From Corynebacterium casei LMG S-19264 (GTDB taxonomy: Bacteria; Actinomycetota; Actinomycetes; Mycobacteriales; Mycobacteriaceae), in the NCBI RefSeq assembly GCF_000550785.1, contig NZ_CP004350.1, positions 1,716,009-1,780,008 of the forward strand: a DNA stretch of 64,000 bases. Reading direction: 5' to 3'. The notes under the pieces are model-generated. The model was not told the DNA's origin. It worked only from the letters and a program-made list of their open reading frames with translations, and searched no databases. Positions 28,890-39,156 of this stretch are shown here, in pieces. Numbering within the stretch: position 1 is the stretch's first letter; every line of letters begins with the position of its first letter. Made by a program: the position numbers and the translations under genes.

Positions 28890-29963
28890 TTAGATATTTG
28901 CAGCTTTGGCAAGAGCCGTAGCAATGAGCGTGTCCAGCAGCTCTGGGTAGCTCACGCCGGAGGCGAGGAATACCTGCGGGTACATGGAGATCGGGGTGAA
29001 ACCAGGCAGGGTGTTGATCTCATTGATCATGGGGCCTTGTTCGGTGACAAAGAAGTCCACGCGGGATAGTCCCTCGCAGTTCAGCGCCTTGAAGGTGTCA
29101 ACCGCTAGGTCCTGAATGGCTTTGGTGGTGGACTCATCAAAGGGTGCCGGGATGGTCGCAGTGACGGTGTTGTCCAAGTATTTGGTGTCAAAGCCGTAAA
29201 AGCCTTCATCGGAATCTTCCGTTCCGTTAAGCTTTGCCGGAACAGAGGCCACGAGCTCACCGTTGGGGTATTCCAGCACGCCGACTTCTACCTCAGCGCC
29301 GAGCAGCTCTGCTTCCACAATAACCTTGTCATCAAAGGACGCAGCCTCTGCAATAGCGCCGTCGAGCTCTTCCCAGGTGCTGACCTTGGACACACCAATG
29401 GAAGAACCACCGCGGGCGGGCTTTACGAACACCGGCAGACCTAGGTGTTCTTTTTCCTCAGCGGTCAGCTCAGTACGCCCGCGCAGGATGACGTCGCGGG
29501 TGACGGGCAGACCTTCAGCCACCATGAGCTTGCGCATGAACTCTTTGTCCATGCACACAGCAGAAGACATCACGCCGGTGCCAACATAAGGGATACCGGC
29601 CATTTCAAAGACGCCCTGGACGGTGCCGTCCTCACCATTAACGCCATGCAGTGCTGGGAAGACCACGTCAATTTCGGCGTGCAGGGTGCCGCGGGTGACG
29701 TTGTGAATCTGACCCGCGCCCACCGGATTCAAAGAAACAGTCAGCTCATCGGCTTCTTCTACCTCAGGCAGCTTGCCGTCTGTGATCTCCAAACCTTCCG
29801 TGACACCAATGGTCCAGGTGCCCTCACGGGTGATGGCTATGGGAACAATCTCATAGCGCTCTGGGTCCAGATTGCTCATAATGGCGCCGGCAGTTACGCA
29901 AGAGACAGAGTGTTCAGTACTTTTGCCACCATAGATGACAGCTACGCGCGTCTTTGAAGTCAT
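28890..29963 (-). CDS. ddl: D-alanine-D-alanine ligase
   Basis: 357 aa. The N-terminal VAVIYGGKSTEHSVSCVTAG, HGVNGEDGTVQG, ATP-grasp segment PVFVKPARGGSSIGVSKV, and metal-binding EINTLPGFTPISMYPQ are all present. It makes the D-Ala-D-Ala dipeptide for peptidoglycan. It is followed in transcription by the EamA remnant region (convergent) and preceded by gpsA with an 18-bp gap, so gpsA-ddl is probably one unit. Confidence 0.97.
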   Translation of the reverse strand: MTSKTRVAVIYGGKSTEHSVSCVTAGAIMSNLDPERYEIVPIAITREGTWTIGVTEGLEITDGKLPEVEEADELTVSLNPVGAGQIHNVTRGTLHAEIDVVFPALHGVNGEDGTVQGVFEMAGIPYVGTGVMSSAVCMDKEFMRKLMVAEGLPVTRDVILRGRTELTAEEKEHLGLPVFVKPARGGSSIGVSKVSTWEELDGAIAEAASFDDKVIVEAELLGAEVEVGVLEYPNGELVASVPAKLNGTEDSDEGFYGFDTKYLDNTVTATIPAPFDESTTKAIQDLAVDTFKALNCEGLSRVDFFVTEQGPMINEINTLPGFTPISMYPQVFLASGVSYPELLDTLIATALAKAANI

Positions 29964-29981
29964 AGCGATTAAGTGTAGCGA

Positions 29982-30983
29982 TTAAACTTCTGACTTCTTG
30001 CTGCGACCCATCAGTGCCGTCGTCATGTCATCCACTGACAAATCTTTATGACACACGCCGAACACAGCCTGAGTCAGCGGCATATCCACGCCATGATCCA
30101 TGGCCAGACGGTAGACCGAGGCCGAGGAGAACACGCCCTCAGCCACCTGACCATTAGTAGCCGCAGCGGCTTCTTCTAGACTGCCACCTTTACCCAAGCG
30201 GTAGCCGAAGGTGCGGTTTCGGGAGAGCTCCGAAGTACAAGTGGCCACCAAGTCACCCAAACCAGCAAGACCAGCAAAGGTGCGCGAGTCCGCGCCGAGT
30301 GCCTCACCCAGGCGGGTAATCTCCGCCAGGCCGCGGGTAATCAGGGTGGACATGGTGTTAGTACCCATGCCCATGCCGGTGGCCACACCACAGGCCAAAG
30401 CAATCACGTTCTTACACGCGCCACCGATTTCACAACCGATGACATCGGTGTTGGTATACGGGCGCAGATAAGGCGCGGACACCGCAAGCTGCACGGCCTT
30501 CGCGCGGTCCTCATCCGGACACGCAATCACCGTGGCAGCGACCTGCTCATCAGCAATCTCCCGCGCCAGGTTCGGACCAGACAACACCGCAACACGGTTA
30601 GCGGACGCGCCAGTGCACTCCGCAATGACCTCGCTCATGCGCTTGAGAGTTTCTGTCTCAATACCTTTAGAGATGGAGACCAACGTGGCATCGGCAGGCA
30701 AATGCTTTGACCACCTGGCCAAGTTATCGCGCATGGTCTGCGATGGCACCGCAAAGACCACAATGTCTGCCGCCTCCAAGGCTTCCTGGGCATCAGTGGT
30801 GGTAGCAATAGCCTTAGGCAGCAAGATATCTGGCAGGTAGTCAGCATTAATACGCGTGGTGGCAATAGTCTCAGCCAACTCGGCGCGACGTACCCACAGG
30901 CGTACCTCGCTGCCGGCATCAGCAAAGACCTTAGCCAGCGTGGTTCCCCAAGAACCCGCGCCCATCACTGCAACCTGTGCCAT
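29982..30983 (-). CDS. gpsA: Glycerol-3-phosphate dehydrogenase [NAD(P)+]
   Basis: 333 aa from the ATG at 30983 ([15 protein letters not shown]), which begins right at the Rossmann GxGxxG motif; the longer frame adds five residues without support. It has the substrate-domain motif [19 protein letters not shown] and the catalytic-region [13 protein letters not shown]. It makes sn-glycerol-3-phosphate for phospholipids. Divergent from mutT1. Confidence 0.96.
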   Translation of the reverse strand: MAQVAVMGAGSWGTTLAKVFADAGSEVRLWVRRAELAETIATTRINADYLPDILLPKAIATTTDAQEALEAADIVVFAVPSQTMRDNLARWSKHLPADATLVSISKGIETETLKRMSEVIAECTGASANRVAVLSGPNLAREIADEQVAATVIACPDEDRAKAVQLAVSAPYLRPYTNTDVIGCEIGGACKNVIALACGVATGMGMGTNTMSTLITRGLAEITRLGEALGADSRTFAGLAGLGDLVATCTSELSRNRTFGYRLGKGGSLEEAAAATNGQVAEGVFSSASVYRLAMDHGVDMPLTQAVFGVCHKDLSVDDMTTALMGRSKKSEV

Positions 30984-31107
30984 TAAACAACCTTTCACAA
31001 ACGTATCAATCGCATCCCATCATAAAACATGCAAGCCCTTCACCCTGTCACAACTGCTGACAGGGTTTAGGATTAGGAGGAACCAACCACCCCCAAAGGA
31101 GCACGCT

Positions 31108-32109
31108 GTGGCCAAGACACCCAAGGTTAAAGACATGCACGAAACCGATAAGGACATCCAGTGTGACACTTTCATCTCCGGCCGCTTGCAGCAGGTTCCC
31201 GTGGATCCCAATGCCGAATTTGAGCGCACCACCCTTGCCGCGGGCGCTATCTTGTGGCGCGGTAACCCCGCTGCCCCAGAGGTAGCCCTTATTCATCGCC
31301 CCCACTATGACGATTGGTCACTTCCCAAGGGCAAGGTTGACCCCGGCGAGTCTCTTCCTGCCACCGTGGCGCGTGAGTTGTGGGAAGAAACCGGCTACCA
31401 CGTCAAGCTGGGCAAGCTGGTGGGCAAGGTGACCTACCCGGTGCAGGGTCGCACCAAGGTGGTCTATTACTGGCTGGCACAGGTAATGTCCGGTGAGTTC
31501 ACCGCCAATGAAGAAGCCGATGAGCTGGTGTGGATGCCCATCGCCGAAGCCCGTGAGCGCGTGACTTACAAGCTGGATGAGGACGTGTTGGATAAAGCGC
31601 TCAAGCGTTTGCAGCTGATGCCGGAGACCATGGTGTTGTATGTTCGCCATGCCCGCGCGCATGACCGCAAGACCTGGAGCGGGGATGACAATCTGCGCCC
31701 GCTGGATAAGAAGGGCCGCCGCCAGGCGGAGATGCTCATCGCGGAGCTGTCCCCTTATCAGCCCACCGCCATCTATTCCGCGGCACCAGACCGTTGTCTG
31801 CAAACTGCTGCACCTTTAGCCGATGAGCTCAATCTTCCAGTTCACGTTGACGCCTTGCTTGGCGATGACGCCTGGTTAGACCAACCCATCAAAGCCCGCT
31901 TGGCTTTCGATGCCATCGTTGCCCGCGGCGGCACCCCCGTGGTGGTCTCCCAGGGGCTGACCATCCCATCGGTCATTGAGCAGCTGGCACCGAAGTTCAT
32001 GGACACCGATGACCTCAAAGTAAAAAAGGCCTCTGTCTGGGTGCTTAGCTTCCACGACGGCGAGCTCACCGGCGCCGACTACCTCGCCTCACCGCTGCCT
32101 GTGCGTTAA
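31108..32109 (+). CDS. mutT1: Nudix hydrolase / histidine phosphatase fusion (MutT1 type)
   Basis: 333 aa. The N-terminal Nudix domain has the box G-x5-E-x7-REx2EExG (GKVDPGESLPATVAREL, then WEETGY), and the C-terminal histidine phosphatase domain starts LYVRHARAHDRKTW with the RHG-like catalytic site. The mycobacterial MutT1 of the same layout hydrolyses 8-oxo-(d)GTP and diadenosine polyphosphates. The start is the GTG at 31108, preceded by AAGGAG. The stop overlaps the convergent TDT gene by 4 bp. Confidence 0.92.
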   Translation: MAKTPKVKDMHETDKDIQCDTFISGRLQQVPVDPNAEFERTTLAAGAILWRGNPAAPEVALIHRPHYDDWSLPKGKVDPGESLPATVARELWEETGYHVKLGKLVGKVTYPVQGRTKVVYYWLAQVMSGEFTANEEADELVWMPIAEARERVTYKLDEDVLDKALKRLQLMPETMVLYVRHARAHDRKTWSGDDNLRPLDKKGRRQAEMLIAELSPYQPTAIYSAAPDRCLQTAAPLADELNLPVHVDALLGDDAWLDQPIKARLAFDAIVARGGTPVVVSQGLTIPSVIEQLAPKFMDTDDLKVKKASVWVLSFHDGELTGADYLASPLPVR

Positions 32110-33023
32110 TCGCGTCCTTCGAACCACCAGGTGAGGAATCTCGCCACGCACAGCGCCCAGTTGAAGATCAGCAGCGCCAAAAAGCCCTGACTAATCACGT
32201 CAAAAATATGGTTTTGGGCATTGAGCGCCACAAAGTGCGTGCCCAGGCTCATGGTGCCCACCGGGAAGGTGGCACCCCACCACGCGGGGTTATAGGGCGT
32301 CCAGGCACGCACGGTGCGGATCTCATGAAACAGCGCGTAGATGCTCGCTGCCACGCCCAGTGGCAGCATCACGGAGGCATAGAACAATCCAAAGTCATGC
32401 GGGAAGAGCAGCTGCGCTGCTGCCGTGGATTGGCCAATCACACCGACTGGAATCCACGCCGTATTGCCCAGCAGCACCGGGATAGATGCCCGCCCGCGCA
32501 TCAACGAGAAGTACACGTAGACAAACACCGGCACGCCAATTATCCACACCAGGGTGAAGCCAAAGCGACCTAAGTTGATAAACCCTAATTGCGCAGCACT
32601 TGTTGAGGCCACCATGGGCACCACAAGGGCTAATCCCCACTGGAAATTTGGCGAGCCGACAAATTTACGCCACTGGTTAATGGCGATGACAAAGCCTCCC
32701 AACCCGCCGGTGATATAGCCAATGAGCTGATAGGTCATGTCGCCGGTAACCACTGACCACGCGGAGCCCAAAGAGATAACACCCATGGCGAACATGCCCC
32801 ACGGTCCCATGTGTTCAGGGATAAAGCGTGGGGTGCGGTAACGCACTAAGCCATAGAGTGTCACGGCCAAAATACCGGTGGCAATGACCGCGAAGAACAC
32901 CGCGGCAGAAGCCACTCCATGAATCTTGAGCAACGTCGAGATAATCGAGGTACCCATGAGAGATCCAGTCCATGCTGGACCCGCTGGTGGGATGATCGAT
33001 CTCTGAATTGGCACGTCACTCAT
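32106..33023 (-). CDS. TDT/SLAC1-family membrane channel or transporter (TehA-like)
   Basis: 305 aa with about nine to ten hydrophobic segments and the family opening PAWTGSLMGTSIISTLL. The TDT family covers C4-dicarboxylate transporters, sulfite exporters and tellurite-resistance/anion channels; the substrate cannot be told. It lies between the leu operon terminator and mutT1, with its start 83 bp from the leuD stop. Reading from its own promoter is likely because a terminator separates it from leuD. Confidence 0.75.
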   Translation of the reverse strand: MSDVPIQRSIIPPAGPAWTGSLMGTSIISTLLKIHGVASAAVFFAVIATGILAVTLYGLVRYRTPRFIPEHMGPWGMFAMGVISLGSAWSVVTGDMTYQLIGYITGGLGGFVIAINQWRKFVGSPNFQWGLALVVPMVASTSAAQLGFINLGRFGFTLVWIIGVPVFVYVYFSLMRGRASIPVLLGNTAWIPVGVIGQSTAAAQLLFPHDFGLFYASVMLPLGVAASIYALFHEIRTVRAWTPYNPAWWGATFPVGTMSLGTHFVALNAQNHIFDVISQGFLALLIFNWALCVARFLTWWFEGRD

Positions 33024-33035
33024 AGTAGTACTCGC

Positions 33036-33090
33036 AACAACAAGCGCCCCAGGAAGGCTCAGAATCTATTCTGAACTGCTCCCTGGGGCA
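33036..33090 (-). terminator. Terminator after leuD
   Basis: Minus-strand stem CCCCAGG/CCTGGGG enclosing a second short stem (TTCAGAAT with ATTCTGA), followed by CTTGTTGTTG. It lies 17 bp past the leuD stop. Confidence 0.7.
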
Positions 33091-33106
33091 CTAAAGGTGG
33101 CTGATT

Positions 33107-33718
33107 TTAAGCCTCAGTTACTGGGCCGGAGCCTGGTGCCACTGCTGGCTTGAATGCTGCGCGCGCTGACTCAAAGTTAGAGATAGCGTCTTCATCGCGC
33201 AGGGTCAGCCCGATGTCATCGAGGCCCTCCATCAAACGCCAGCGGGTGTAGTCATCAATATCGAAGCTGTAGACGTTGCCGCCGACAGTCACGGTGCGTG
33301 CTTCCAGGTCCACGGTGACCTCAACATCGCCGGATTCCAGCTGCTTCCAAATCAGCTCAATGTCTTCTTGCTCCATCAAGCCAGTCAGCATGCCAGCCTT
33401 GCCGGAGTTGCCGCGGAAGATATCTGCGAAACGCGAGGAGAACACAGCCTTGAAGCCGTAGTCTCCCAATGCCCACACCGCGTGCTCACGTGAGGAGCCT
33501 GTGCCGAAGTCTGCACCTGCGAACAGCACGGTGCCGTTCTTGTATGGCTCTTGGTTGAGCACGAAGTTCTCATCCTTGCGCCAGTTGGAGAACAGGCCAT
33601 CTTGAAAGCCTGTGCGCTTGACGGACTTCAGGTAGACCGCTGGGATGATCTGGTCAGTATCAACATTGGAGTATCGCAGTGGAACGCCAATGCCAGTGTG
33701 CTTGGTGAACTTTTCCAT
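33107..33718 (-). CDS. leuD: 3-isopropylmalate dehydratase small subunit
   Basis: 203 aa. It has the LeuD start motif [15 protein letters not shown], the swivel-domain [17 protein letters not shown], and [11 protein letters not shown]. With LeuC it isomerises 2-isopropylmalate in leucine synthesis. It is 34 bp downstream of leuC. Confidence 0.97.
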   Translation of the reverse strand: MEKFTKHTGIGVPLRYSNVDTDQIIPAVYLKSVKRTGFQDGLFSNWRKDENFVLNQEPYKNGTVLFAGADFGTGSSREHAVWALGDYGFKAVFSSRFADIFRGNSGKAGMLTGLMEQEDIELIWKQLESGDVEVTVDLEARTVTVGGNVYSFDIDDYTRWRLMEGLDDIGLTLRDEDAISNFESARAAFKPAVAPGSGPVTEA

Positions 33719-33752
33719 GTCTTTTCCTTAAAACTCTTCCTCGCCCGAACCT

Positions 33753-35234
33753 TTAAGAAGCCTTGTCCTGCTCAACACCAGCAGCGCCGGTGCCAGCAGC
33801 CGCAGGATCCACCGGATCCAAATCAGCCGGCGAGGACAGGTGACCAGTTACCGCAGTTGCCGCAGCAACCAGAGGGGATACCAAGTGGGTACGTCCACCT
33901 GGGCCCTGACGGCCTTCAAAGTTACGGTTGGAGGTGGATGCAGAGCGCTCGCCTGGCTTCAACTGGTCTGGGTTCATGCCCAAGCACATGGAGCAGCCTG
34001 CGGTGCGCCATTCGGCACCGAACTGGGTGAAGATCTTATCCAGACCCTCATTTTCGGCCTGCTTCTTCACAACCTCAGAAGAAGGAACCACAATCATGCG
34101 GGTATCAGTTGCGATGGTGCGGCCTTCCAGAACCTCTGCCGCTGCGCGCAGGTCTTCAATACGCGCATTGGTGCATGAGCCCAAGAAGACAGTGTCAATG
34201 GAGATATCACGCAGTGGCGTACCTGGGGTCAAGTCCATGTACTCCAGCGCCTTAGCAATAGCGGACTTCGCGTTGTCATCACCAGCTTGCTCTGGGTCTG
34301 GAACAACATCGCCCAAAGGCAGACCCTGACCTGGGTTGGTACCCCAGGTAACAAATGGGGTCAGCCTATCTGCATCAATTTCAACAACGGTGTCGAACTC
34401 CGCGCCTTCATCGGTAGGCAATGTCTTCCAGTATTCAACGGCGGCGTCCCAGTCTTCACCCTTCGGTGCGAACTCGCGGCCCTTGACGTATTCGAAGGTG
34501 GTCTCATCCGGTGCAACCATGCCTGCACGTGCGCCTGCCTCAATGGACATGTTGCAGATGGTCATGCGTGCTTCCATGGACATCTTCTGAATAGCTTCAC
34601 CGCGGTATTCAATGATGTGGCCCTGTCCACCGCCGGTACCGATCTTGGCGATAATAGCCAGGATCAAGTCCTTTGCGGACACGCCTTCAGCCAAGGAGCC
34701 CTTGACTTCAATGGCCATGGTCTTAAAAGGCTTCAACGACAAGGTCTGGGTAGCCATGACGTGTTCCACCTCGGAGGTACCAATACCCATGGCGATGGAA
34801 CCAAAAGCGCCGTGGGTTGAGGTGTGCGAGTCACCGCAGACAATGGTCATGCCTGGCTGGGTAATGCCCAGCTGTGGTCCCACGGTGTGGACAATGCCCT
34901 GCTGGGCATCACCCATGGAGTGCAGGCGCACTCCGAACTCTTCACAGTTATCGCGCAGTGTTGATACCTGGGTACGGGATGTTTTGTCCAGGATCTCCAG
35001 CAGGTTACCGGTCTTAATACCCAGGGTGGGGACATTGTGGTCCTCGGTCGCGAGATGCAGCTCGGGGTTGCGCATCTTGCGGCCGGCCAAACGCAGGCCA
35101 TCAAAAGCCTGCGGGCTGGTAACCTCATGCAGGAGCTGGAAGTCAATATAGATCAAGTCAGGGGCGCCATTTTCACCTGGGGTTACCACGTGATCGCGCC
35201 ATACTTTCTCTGCCAGCGTCAATTTTTTAGACAT
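33753..35234 (-). CDS. leuC: 3-isopropylmalate dehydratase large subunit
   Basis: 493 aa. It has the aconitase-type [4Fe-4S] ligands in [14 protein letters not shown] and [14 protein letters not shown], and the substrate-binding [20 protein letters not shown]. It forms the isomerase with LeuD. The C-terminus carries an extra Ala/Gly-rich tail. Divergent from the IclR regulator at 35284, which is expected to repress it. Confidence 0.97.
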   Translation of the reverse strand: MSKKLTLAEKVWRDHVVTPGENGAPDLIYIDFQLLHEVTSPQAFDGLRLAGRKMRNPELHLATEDHNVPTLGIKTGNLLEILDKTSRTQVSTLRDNCEEFGVRLHSMGDAQQGIVHTVGPQLGITQPGMTIVCGDSHTSTHGAFGSIAMGIGTSEVEHVMATQTLSLKPFKTMAIEVKGSLAEGVSAKDLILAIIAKIGTGGGQGHIIEYRGEAIQKMSMEARMTICNMSIEAGARAGMVAPDETTFEYVKGREFAPKGEDWDAAVEYWKTLPTDEGAEFDTVVEIDADRLTPFVTWGTNPGQGLPLGDVVPDPEQAGDDNAKSAIAKALEYMDLTPGTPLRDISIDTVFLGSCTNARIEDLRAAAEVLEGRTIATDTRMIVVPSSEVVKKQAENEGLDKIFTQFGAEWRTAGCSMCLGMNPDQLKPGERSASTSNRNFEGRQGPGGRTHLVSPLVAAATAVTGHLSSPADLDPVDPAAAGTGAAGVEQDKAS

Positions 35235-35251
35235 TTCACTACTCCACTTGA

Positions 35252-35293
35252 AATCTCACTAATTGGGACGTATGTTTCAATATATGGGAGATT
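35252..35293. promoter_or_regulatory. Inverted repeat in the leuC / IclR-regulator gap
   Basis: AATCTC (35252-35257) and GAGATT (35288-35293) form a spaced inverted repeat covering the divergent starts. It is a candidate operator for the adjacent regulator; this is inference from position only. Confidence 0.35.
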
Positions 35294-35967
35294 ATAGCGC
35301 AGTGTCTGGCATTAAGGTACTCGATCGCGCAGTTGCGATTATGATGGCCGCCGCCAGCAAACCATCCACGCTCAATGATTTGTGCGAAACCACCGGCCTG
35401 CCACGTGCAACGGCACACCGTTTGGCCACTGCATTAGAGGCTCACCGCTTGGTAGCACGCACCCCGGAAGGCAAGTGGACCATCGGCCCCGCCTTCCCTG
35501 GCAACCGCGATGATTTGCTGACCACCGCGAAGCCAATCATGCAGCAGCTGATGGAAGATACCGGGGAATCTATTCAGCTGTATCAGTGGACGGACACGGC
35601 ACGTACGTGTGTTGCCACCGCTGAGCCAACGCAGGGCCTGCACAATGTTGTCCCCGTGGGCAGTCAGTTGCCCCTGACTTCCGGCTCCGCTGCGCGTATC
35701 ATCGCAGCTTTCGCCGATATCACCGTGGATGACGCCACGTTTAGCGAATCTGACGTTAAGGCCGCCAAGCAAGCCGGCTACTCCGAGTCCATCGAAGAAC
35801 GTGAAGCCGGCTTAGCCTCTGTTTCCGCACCTGTCACCGATGGCAACGGCCAGCTCGTCGCAGTCCTATCCATTTCTGGCTCCGTGGACCGCTTCCGCCC
35901 ATCGCCTGCTGAAAAGTTCGGCGACCAACTCAACCAAGCCGCAAAGAAACTCAGCTCCGGACTCTAA
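35284..35967 (+). CDS. ltbR: IclR-family regulator of leucine biosynthesis (LtbR-like)
   Basis: About 227 aa. An N-terminal winged helix (VSGIKVLDRAVAIMMAAAS, then ATAHRLATALEAH) is followed by an IclR effector domain (from about residue 75). In C. glutamicum, LtbR represses leuCD and leuB from this divergent position. The start is uncertain: ATG at 35284 gives MGDYSAVSG; ATG 35272 and TTG 35263 are also in frame, and none has a good ribosome site, so a leaderless message is possible. Confidence 0.88.
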   Translation: MGDYSAVSGIKVLDRAVAIMMAAASKPSTLNDLCETTGLPRATAHRLATALEAHRLVARTPEGKWTIGPAFPGNRDDLLTTAKPIMQQLMEDTGESIQLYQWTDTARTCVATAEPTQGLHNVVPVGSQLPLTSGSAARIIAAFADITVDDATFSESDVKAAKQAGYSESIEEREAGLASVSAPVTDGNGQLVAVLSISGSVDRFRPSPAEKFGDQLNQAAKKLSSGL

Positions 35968-35984
35968 CCTTCCACACCCTCAGT

Positions 35985-36026
35985 AGCTGCTCACCATCGC
36001 AATAATCGGTGAGCAGCTTCTTTTCT
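35985..36026 (+). terminator. Terminator of the IclR regulator gene
   Basis: Eleven-bp stem AGCTGCTCACC/GGTGAGCAGCT, loop of 12 nt, then TCTTTTCT. Nearly the same arms recur in the terminator at 40982. Confidence 0.85.
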
Positions 36027-36059
36027 GCCCCCTGAGCAGATCGGCGCATAACTGGGTCT

Positions 36060-36796
36060 ATGACCTCCGACACACCAAAGTCCGATCTGCCATCAATAAT
36101 TCTGATATCCGGCTACTGGCTCGGCGCCTGGGCATGGGACCACGTCACTGAACATCTCACCCAAGCCGGCTTTCGCACCATCGCGATAACTCTTCCCGGA
36201 TTAGATAAGCATGATCCGAAGCGCGCCACCCGCACGCTCGATGACCAAGTTGCCGCCATTGAATCAGTGATCGACGCTGAGGGCGGCAACGTCATCCTTG
36301 TTGCCCACAGCGGCGCTAATGGCCCTGTCAGCCTGGCGCTCGACCGAATCCCGCAGCACATCAATAAGGTTGTGTGGGTTGACTCGGGCCCCATGACCCC
36401 GGGTACTAGTTTCGATGCTGACTTTCCCAGGTCCGCAAAGTCACTTCCCCTACCACCATTCGAGGAGTTAAATACCCACGCCAGCCTCGAGGGCATTAGC
36501 AATGACCAGCTACATATCTTTCGTGAGAAAGCCGTTACCCAACCAGAACCGTTATCCATGAGCCAGTGCGCCTCAACAACGACGCACGCCTAGCCGTCCC
36601 AACCGTCCTCGTCTGCACCTCAATGGCAAGCGCAAAAATCATGGAACTCGCTGCGGCCAACCACCCCATGTTCACAGAAGTACCGAAGCTTGACCACGTG
36701 GAGCTCATCGATCTTCCCACCGGTCACTGGCCAATGTGGTCCTGCCCCGAGGAACTAGCTGAACTCATCGGCAACGCCGCCACCGAAGTAAACTAA
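36060..36796 (+). pseudogene. Alpha/beta hydrolase, frameshifted
   Basis: Frame 1 from 36060 encodes a typical small alpha/beta hydrolase: ISGYWLGAWAWDHV near the N-terminus, the nucleophile region LVAHSGANGP, and an acid-residue region WVDSGPM. It ends early at 36593. The C-terminal third continues in the next frame to 36796, reading EPVIHEPVRLNNDARLAVP and ending near LPTGHWPMW, with the catalytic His. One missing base near 36550 explains the break. Either a recent frameshift or a sequencing error; the rest of the gene is undamaged. Confidence 0.82.
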
Positions 36797-36817
36797 CCCG
36801 AGGAATCCCACTACGAC

Positions 36818-37549
36818 TTAGGCAGTAGGACGTAATGCAAAGTCGGCGGCAGTGACCACAGCATCACCGTCCATGAGACGGAAGCTATTGCGGTAGTAGT
36901 CAATTAACCCATCAGCTTTCATACGTGAGAGTTCGCGCGATAACGCAGCACGATCAGCATGAAGATGGTCTGCCATCTCCTGACGGCTCAGCCGAACAGT
37001 AAAAGTCGAGGACTGAAATTCTTGCGCCTTTGACCGCAAGAAATACTGCAGTCGGCCACGCAGCGACTTTAAGGACACCAGACGTAAATGCTCTTCCATC
37101 TTGCGGTTTTTCTCAGTCATCACAGAAAACAGGTTCTCAACTACGCGCGTGCGAAGCTCGCATAACGCCCCTTCAGCATGGAGAATCTTGTCCATCCCAA
37201 CCAACAGAACCAGACAGTCACCAGACGCCGAAACCGTGTAGTGAGTCCGGTTATCGTCGGTCCACAAAATATCGGCTCCAAATACCTCGCCGCGTCGATT
37301 GACGTCGAGCAACAAGGTATCACCGTCCGCATCGATGTTGCGGGCTAGCACCGCACCTTCAATGACTATGCCGATATTCTCTCGCCGTTCACCAGTCCGG
37401 GCGAGAATTTCCCCATCTCCGAGGCTTCTGAACTGAACGCCTAGGCAGCGTGAAACACGCGCAATCTCTTCTTCATCAAAGCCCCGAAAGACTGCTGGGG
37501 ACAACGAACCAATCAAGGCTGAAACGTCGCCTCCAGTTTGGGTTGCCAT
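36818..37549 (-). CDS. Crp/Fnr-family transcriptional regulator
   Basis: 243 aa. An N-terminal cyclic-nucleotide-binding-like domain (about residues 20-135) is followed by a helix-turn-helix of the HTH_Crp_2 type (LSRQEMADHLHADRAALSRE, about 185-205). The N-terminal domain lacks an obvious cAMP phosphate-binding cassette, and no Cys cluster for an Fe-S centre is visible, so the signal is unknown. Divergent from the cupin-siderophore transporter operon; a DtxR-like box sits between the starts. Confidence 0.9.
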   Translation of the reverse strand: MATQTGGDVSALIGSLSPAVFRGFDEEEIARVSRCLGVQFRSLGDGEILARTGERRENIGIVIEGAVLARNIDADGDTLLLDVNRRGEVFGADILWTDDNRTHYTVSASGDCLVLLVGMDKILHAEGALCELRTRVVENLFSVMTEKNRKMEEHLRLVSLKSLRGRLQYFLRSKAQEFQSSTFTVRLSRQEMADHLHADRAALSRELSRMKADGLIDYYRNSFRLMDGDAVVTAADFALRPTA

Positions 37550-37614
37550 GTGAGATTCCTTTGCGTTGCCACGGCAACAGACAAATCAGACTGCGCCGTG
37601 AATACTTATTTTGG

Positions 37615-37633
37615 TTAGCAAAGGCAAGCCTAA
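37615..37633. promoter_or_regulatory. Probable DtxR iron box
   Basis: The 19-mer TTAGCAAAGGCAAGCCTAA is an imperfect palindrome around a central G and matches about 13 of the 18 arm positions of the DtxR consensus by eye. It lies between the divergent Crp/Fnr regulator and the siderophore-uptake operon and could control both. Confidence 0.65.
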
Positions 37634-37685
37634 CACGTGACCCGTTTTACTGGTCATGATACTAGTCACCCTGAAAAGGAGCTTC

Positions 37686-38030
37686 ATGTCGGATTCACAA
37701 TTAGCAACAGTTATTACCGCAGGTGTAGAAAACCTTAATCGAAACAACCCAATTAAAGAGGGCGCATACTCAGCCAAACGACTGTTTGAAGGATCGAAGG
37801 GTCGCGTCACGCACATTTCTTTCGATGCTGATATCGAGCTGAAAGAACATGCCACCTCGTCGCCGATCCTCGTCCAGGTTCCCCACGGTTCCATCGACTT
37901 CCTCGTGCGAGGCGAACCGTACCGTCTGGATGCCGGTGGAATGCTGCAACTTCCCGCGGATGTCCCCCACGCAGTGCATTCGATAGAGCCCTCCCATGTC
38001 ATCGTCACTTTTTTACCATTAGAAATCTAA
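37686..38030 (+). CDS. Cupin-domain protein
   Basis: 114 aa single-domain cupin (residues 45-110) with SPILVQVPHGSIDFLVRG and the second-motif region LQLPADVPHAVHSIEPS. The first cupin motif lacks the usual HxH pair, so metal binding by the standard ligands is doubtful; one conserved-looking His pair is in VPHAVHS. It starts at 37686 after AAGGAG; the upstream in-frame start would overlap promoter elements. First gene of the iron transport operon, 19 bp from the binding protein gene; possibly an intracellular sensor or ligand-binding accessory. Confidence 0.8.
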   Translation: MSDSQLATVITAGVENLNRNNPIKEGAYSAKRLFEGSKGRVTHISFDADIELKEHATSSPILVQVPHGSIDFLVRGEPYRLDAGGMLQLPADVPHAVHSIEPSHVIVTFLPLEI

Positions 38031-38049
38031 GAAACTGAGTTCCGTAATA

Positions 38050-39144
38050 ATGAAAACCCGCACTCTCATTCCATTCATCGCCGTAGCGCTTGGCATCACT
38101 GCGTGTAGTGCCCCGGAAGAAGACGAAGCCACACCCGTGGCAGAAACTGTCTCCATCACAGACCACACGGGCAACGAGGTCGAAATCCCTACCGATATCG
38201 AACGCGTAGCCGTCGATGAAATCCCTATCGCTTCAACCTATTTGGCATACCACGATGGGGCAGCTCCATACATGGTTGGAATGTCTCAATCTGTAGTCAC
38301 GGCGTTGGAAGATACCGTTGTCGCCGACATGGCGCCCGAGCTCCTCGACGTGGAAACTGGCTACTACGCTGATGGCGAGCTCAATGTCGAGTCCTTGCTG
38401 GATCTTGATCCAGATGTCGTCTTCTACAACGCGAACAATACCGAGCACGGTGAACAATTTGCGGCAGCTGGCATCCCCGCCGTCGGTTTTTCTACACAGG
38501 GCGATCCAGCCGTTGTCTACACGGAGTGGCTTAATCTTTTGGAGGAAGTATTCCAGGAGCCAGGCAGGATGGACGACAAGATTGACTACGGGGCCGAGCT
38601 TGTCGCTGACGCCCAGTCACGCACCGCAACAGTAGCAGACGCGGATCGTCACAACGCGATGATTATCTTCAACTATTCTGACGGAACGATGCGCGTTGCT
38701 GGTGAGCCGCCATTCTTCGGCTACTACTGGTTGCAAACTGCCAACGCGGAAAACGCCGCCGTCGGTGCGGATCAGCCACTAACTCCAGTCACGGCCGAGC
38801 AAGTCTTCGAGTGGGACCCGGACTTCGTCTTCGTTGGAGGTGCCGGCCAAGCCAACCTCACGGTCGATGAAGTCATTGATGGCACCGCCGAAGGTCTCGA
38901 CCTCAGTGGTCTCCGCGCGGCGCAAGAGAACAATGTTTACTCCAATGAACTTGGTTTGTGGAGCTGGTTCACGCCTAACCCGGATGCACCTGTAATCGCC
39001 AACTGGATCGGCGCAACTATCTACCCTAAACAGTTTGAAGATGTCGACCTCACGCAGGTGGTGCAGGACTACTACCAGGAAATGTACGGCTATGAGCTCA
39101 GTGAGCAAAAAGCCGAGGAGATTCTTCGCGGATCTGATTCATAG
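38050..39144 (+). CDS. Iron-siderophore ABC transporter substrate-binding lipoprotein
   Basis: 364 aa. The signal peptide ends in the lipobox ITAC (Cys about 19), followed by an acidic spacer and a FecB/FepB-type binding domain (ITDHTGNEVEIPTDIERVAV, then LLDLDPDVVFYN). Class III binding protein for ferric siderophores, or less likely heme or cobalamin; the ligand is unknown. It follows the cupin by 19 bp and precedes the permease by 12 bp. Confidence 0.88.
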   Translation: MKTRTLIPFIAVALGITACSAPEEDEATPVAETVSITDHTGNEVEIPTDIERVAVDEIPIASTYLAYHDGAAPYMVGMSQSVVTALEDTVVADMAPELLDVETGYYADGELNVESLLDLDPDVVFYNANNTEHGEQFAAAGIPAVGFSTQGDPAVVYTEWLNLLEEVFQEPGRMDDKIDYGAELVADAQSRTATVADADRHNAMIIFNYSDGTMRVAGEPPFFGYYWLQTANAENAAVGADQPLTPVTAEQVFEWDPDFVFVGGAGQANLTVDEVIDGTAEGLDLSGLRAAQENNVYSNELGLWSWFTPNPDAPVIANWIGATIYPKQFEDVDLTQVVQDYYQEMYGYELSEQKAEEILRGSDS

Positions 39145-39156
39145 AACTAAACAACA

